Below, piece by piece: positions 61,194 to 64,000 of a stretch of DNA of 64,000 bases (position 1 is its first letter; each line of letters opens with the position of its first letter). The stretch spans positions 1,736,001 to 1,800,000 of the forward strand of contig SRSI01000013.1 in assembly GCA_005656395.1 (NCBI GenBank), in the 5' to 3' direction. Under the pieces are notes generated by a model, which did no database searches, was not told the DNA's origin, and was given only the letters and a program-made list of their open reading frames with translations. Both the position numbers and the translations under genes were made by a program. Source of the DNA: Strongyloides papillosus. Its lineage: Eukaryota > Nematoda > Chromadorea > Rhabditida > Strongyloididae.

Positions 61194-62261
61194 TTACAAT
61201 TCTGTTTTTGCGTTCTTTTTGTTCTTTTTATCGTTATTTTTTGTTTTTCCTTCATCATCGGATTTTTTATCTTTTTTACTGTCTTTTTCTTTCTTCTCAG
61301 ACTTATTTGATTTTTTCTCATCTTTCTTTTTATTATCTTTATTTTTTTGTTTTTTTGCCTCTTCAGCTGCCTTTTTGGCGGCTTTAGCTTTTGCAGCATG
61401 TGGGCATCCCTCAATGTCATCTTCTTTTTTTGGTTTTGTAGTAGATTTTTTCTTTTCTGTTTCTTTTTTCTTATCCGATTCTTTTGCTTTTTTAGAATCA
61501 TTTTTCTTGTCAGAATTTTTTTTCTTATCAGAATCTTTTTTCTTATCAGAATCCTTTTTCTTCTCTCCATCTTTTTTTTTCTCACCATCCTTTTTCTTTT
61601 CTCCATTCTTTTTCTTCTCTGTATCCTTTTTCTTTTCTGATTCATTCTTTTTATTGGACTTTTCTTTCTCTTCAACTGTATTTTTCTTCTCCTCTTCCTT
61701 TTGTAAATCTTTTTTATCCTCCCTCTTTATTTTCTTGCTTTCTTCTTCACCATTAAAAACTTTTAATGCTCTTTTCATTCCTTTAAGAACGGAATTAATT
61801 CTTGGATAATAATAATGATTATGTGGATAATCTTTTTTATTATCAACAGCTAATGGTTTACCATCAATTGACAAGAAGAGAATTCTTGGTATATACATAC
61901 CATCTGGTCCATACATCTCGTCCTGTGGTTCTTCATCATCTTCTAAATTAACCATAACAAAGTTTTTAGATGCTTCAATTATTTTTTCTTGTTCTGGATC
62001 ATCGAAGAAACTTTTTTTAAGAAGTTTACATGCATTACACCATGTTTTATGGATCATTAAAAAGATAGGTTTATTAAGATCTTTTGCAACTTTTGTTGCC
62101 TTATCCCATTCAATCCAATCGATTTCCTTAGGAAAACCGTGTGAGAGATCCTTTTTCTTTTCCACTTTATCATGTTCCTTTTTTTTCTCATCCTTCTTGG
62201 TGGATATCAACGTAAGGGTAACAATGAAAAGTAAGAATAATAATTTATTAAAAATATTCAT
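61194..62261 (-). CDS. TXNDC12/ERp18-type ER thioredoxin with a long Lys-rich tail and a KTEL end
   Basis: A single exon of 355 residues from the ATG at 62261. A signal peptide (about 1-20, KLLFLLFIVTLTLIS) and a short Lys/Glu linker lead to a thioredoxin fold at about 45-170. Its IHKTWCNACK holds the redox pair Cys75-Cys78. FVMVNLEDDEEPQDEMYGPD and YIPRILFL (cis-Pro125) are hallmark TXNDC12 blocks. TXNDC12 relatives normally stop soon after; here about 180 residues of Lys/Glu/Asp/Asn repeat follow, including perfect and near-perfect KKKDGE/KKKDSD hexads. The protein ends NAKTEL, matching the KTEL ER-retrieval signal known from AGR2. It should therefore be a luminal ER oxidoreductase or chaperone. 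Most long frames on the other strand (for example 61186-61809) are the Phe/Ser-rich shadow of this repeat. Confidence 0.85.
   Translation of the reverse strand: MNIFNKLLFLLFIVTLTLISTKKDEKKKEHDKVEKKKDLSHGFPKEIDWIEWDKATKVAKDLNKPIFLMIHKTWCNACKLLKKSFFDDPEQEKIIEASKNFVMVNLEDDEEPQDEMYGPDGMYIPRILFLSIDGKPLAVDNKKDYPHNHYYYPRINSVLKGMKRALKVFNGEEESKKIKREDKKDLQKEEEKKNTVEEKEKSNKKNESEKKKDTEKKKNGEKKKDGEKKKDGEKKKDSDKKKDSDKKKNSDKKNDSKKAKESDKKKETEKKKSTTKPKKEDDIEGCPHAAKAKAAKKAAEEAKKQKNKDNKKKDEKKSNKSEKKEKDSKKDKKSDDEGKTKNNDKKNKKNAKTEL
61493..61616 (-). repeat. 18-bp tandem repeat within the thioredoxin tail
   Basis: About seven copies of an 18-bp unit encode KKKDGE, KKKDSD or KKKNSD hexads. Copies drift in the third codon base and at D/N and G/S positions, so the array is old enough to have diverged at the DNA level while keeping the charge pattern. 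Confidence 0.85.
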
Positions 62262-63681
62262 TATCTAAAGGGATAAAAAAATTAATTAGATATAAAAGAA
62301 ATGAATAAAAATAATAATTGTTAATGCAAGTTATTTATATAAAAATTTATATTAATTGATCACATACTTGTAATAAATAAATTTAATAAACAACTATAGT
62401 AGGTCAGGGTTGTATGAATAAGATGTATCATTAAAAAAGAAAAAAATTTATAATACAATTACTATATATCAAAAAGATGTATCTAATCATATTGATGAAA
62501 GGAAAATTATATACTAAATAATTTTATAATTGAATGGATAAAATTTATCATTAATTGAACTACTTTTAATACAAATGTTAAATACTAGATTTATACAAAG
62601 ATCTTTGGTTATTTACAAGATAATCTATAAGAGATACAATTTTTAAATAAAAAAAATTATTTCACTATAAAATTTACTATATATCCAAAAATCAAATTAA
62701 AATATCAGAAAATATTAAAGTAGTATAGAAATTTCTTTCCCCTCAATATATTAGAAAAAAAATCCTTCTCTTTTTCTTATATCACCTCTATTCATATAAC
62801 ACTAAAAATAAAGTAATAAGTCTTTGTCTTTTAACAATTGTGTTTTATTAAAAATTAAATTAAGAACCAATCTTAATAGTGGTTGATAATTTATATCAAT
62901 CTTAGTATATAAATTTTCGATATATTTAAAGTTTTATAAAGATAAAATTAATATATGCTTTTTAAAATATAATAATTATAATTTCTAAAAATCCATTTAT
63001 TTTTATGATAACTTTAAAAATTTCTAACACTATCAATCATATCTATGATTTTCTTTAGACAAATATTATTAAAAAATAACATATATATCTCAAATATTTC
63101 TTTTCCCACTATTTTTATTGATATAAAAAAATAATTACTTAATTTTTATTTTTTAAAGGCAGATGAAATATTAAAATTCATTTCACAGAAATAATTTAAA
63201 AGAAATGATTATACAAATGTAAAAAGTAAAAATATATAATAAGGTTCATAAAAATTAATTTGTTTTGTTATAAATTTTGAGTAATTATATTATATGGGTT
63301 TTCATTACCCGTTTTTGTGCGAATAATAACAAATTATTTGTCTTCTAGTATTTTTTTTATCTAGACTGATTCATATAGGAGCACTTTTTTGAAAAATTAA
63401 GTATAAATATATAATAGATAAATAAATTATGGATTGAAAGATGATTGTTATTATACTACAGACATATTTATCTTGTTTTTGTTTATTTAAGTGGTAATGT
63501 TACTAACTGTCATACTGAATGGTATTAGTCAACTTTTTAAGATTTTGTCTACCTCTCAATTGATACGTCAATATTTTTATACATTATTGTTAAAGAGCAA
63601 TATTTTTTATGTTGTTAAATTCTATTTGATGATATCTTTAAAACATTTCTTTTTTCTTCTACTATACGTTCTTACTACATC
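62262..63681. other. Intergenic tract
   Basis: AT-rich region upstream of the thioredoxin gene and 3' of the partial gene at the right edge. An 82-codon plus-strand frame at 63491-63739 overlaps that gene and is not supported. Confidence 0.4.
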
Positions 63682-64000
63682 TCACACATCTCCTCCATTT
63701 TTTTTGATTTCCTCACTATTAGAATTTTCACGCTCATGACATACCTCTTCATCAACCACCTTTTTATTTTCATCCACATTTTTTTCTATATTTATATCTA
63801 AATCATACATTTCTATTGGTTCCTCCTCAACAATTACACTAACATCAGTTGTATTATTTGCTTTCAAAACTTCTTGTAATTTGCGGCAACTATTTTTACT
63901 TATTGAAGGGGATTGCTTAGATAAACTGGTAGTAGAGTAATTATTATCAATTTCCTTATCATTATCCTTAGATGTGGAGCCTAATTTTGGTAAATGTTGT
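63682..64000 (-). CDS. C-terminal part of a hydrophilic protein, cut by the window edge
   Basis: The minus-strand frame is open from the right edge (64000) to a TGA at 63684-63682, about 106 codons, with no stop and no ATG inside. It is Ser/Asn/Lys-rich near the edge (STTSLSKQSPSISKNSCRKL) and acidic at the end (VIVEEEPIEMYDLDINIEKN, DEEVCHERENSNSEEIKK). There is no domain or membrane segment. It is probably the disordered C-terminus or last exon of a larger protein; a splice acceptor just beyond the edge cannot be judged. Family unknown. Confidence 0.55.
   Translation of the reverse strand, partial: QHLPKLGSTSKDNDKEIDNNYSTTSLSKQSPSISKNSCRKLQEVLKANNTTDVSVIVEEEPIEMYDLDINIEKNVDENKKVVDEEVCHERENSNSEEIKKNGGDV

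Noticed and set aside
61154..61809. Long Phe/Ser-rich (plus) and Arg/Lys-rich (minus) frames over the thioredoxin tail
   Set aside because: They are shadows of the AAG/GAA-rich repeat of the minus-strand gene; no start context or protein-like pattern of their own.
63491..63739. 82-codon plus-strand frame near the right edge
   Set aside because: Overlaps the better supported minus-strand frame and has T-rich random composition.
1..64000. CRISPR arrays, rRNA genes or a spliced-leader RNA gene
   Set aside because: No regularly spaced repeats, no recognisable rRNA segments, and no sequence resembling a nematode SL1 leader were seen by eye.

Overview
The window is a piece of a very AT-rich nematode nuclear genome. 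Introns are tiny (38-138 bp, most 40-90 bp) with GT..AG ends and T-rich acceptors. The gene content is nematode-like: an AEX-3/MADD Rab GEF, a Pelle/IRAK kinase with a death domain, an Srv-class chemoreceptor, a CHK/DUF1679 kinase-like protein, saposin-like and Ly6-like secreted proteins, and mariner relics. This combination fits a clade IV nematode such as Strongyloides or a close relative. Species identity is inferred, not proven.

Layout. 0-12 kb: sparse genes in large non-coding tracts, namely a coiled-coil protein (minus), an Asn-rich basic nuclear-type protein (minus) and a small orphan gene (plus). 12.6-15.6 kb: one minus-strand gene that looks like two decarboxylase genes but joins in frame across a 50-bp intron. 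It encodes a 953-residue protein with two group II (AADC-type) decarboxylase domains. 15.6-32.8 kb: a gene desert with two dead mariner elements, two TIR elements, one full copy of a roughly 0.93-kb repeat family and a decayed locus of higher GC. 32.8-39.1 kb: an Srv GPCR, the inverted second copy of that repeat, and a small cystatin-like secreted protein. 40.4-49.2 kb: a denser block with an F-box protein, a divergently transcribed IRAK/Pelle kinase, a double-saposin secreted protein, a four-TM protein and a coiled-coil protein. 51.8-56.6 kb: the AEX-3/MADD gene. 58-62.3 kb: a ten-cysteine Ly6-type protein, a CHK-like kinase and a TXNDC12-type ER thioredoxin with a long Lys-rich tail. 63.7-64 kb: the 3' end of a gene that runs off the window.

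The most striking item is the double decarboxylase. The first domain has lost the PLP lysine, aspartate and histidine, but keeps the elements that in AADC homodimers act on the partner's active site: the GFxWxxSP loop and the catalytic loop with its Tyr. The second domain keeps the PLP residues but has lost both of those elements. This suggests a single-chain pseudodimer with one composite active site.

No tRNA, rRNA, CRISPR array or operon with clear trans-splicing was identified. All gene models were spliced by eye, and junctions were checked only by frame continuity and splice-site sequence.
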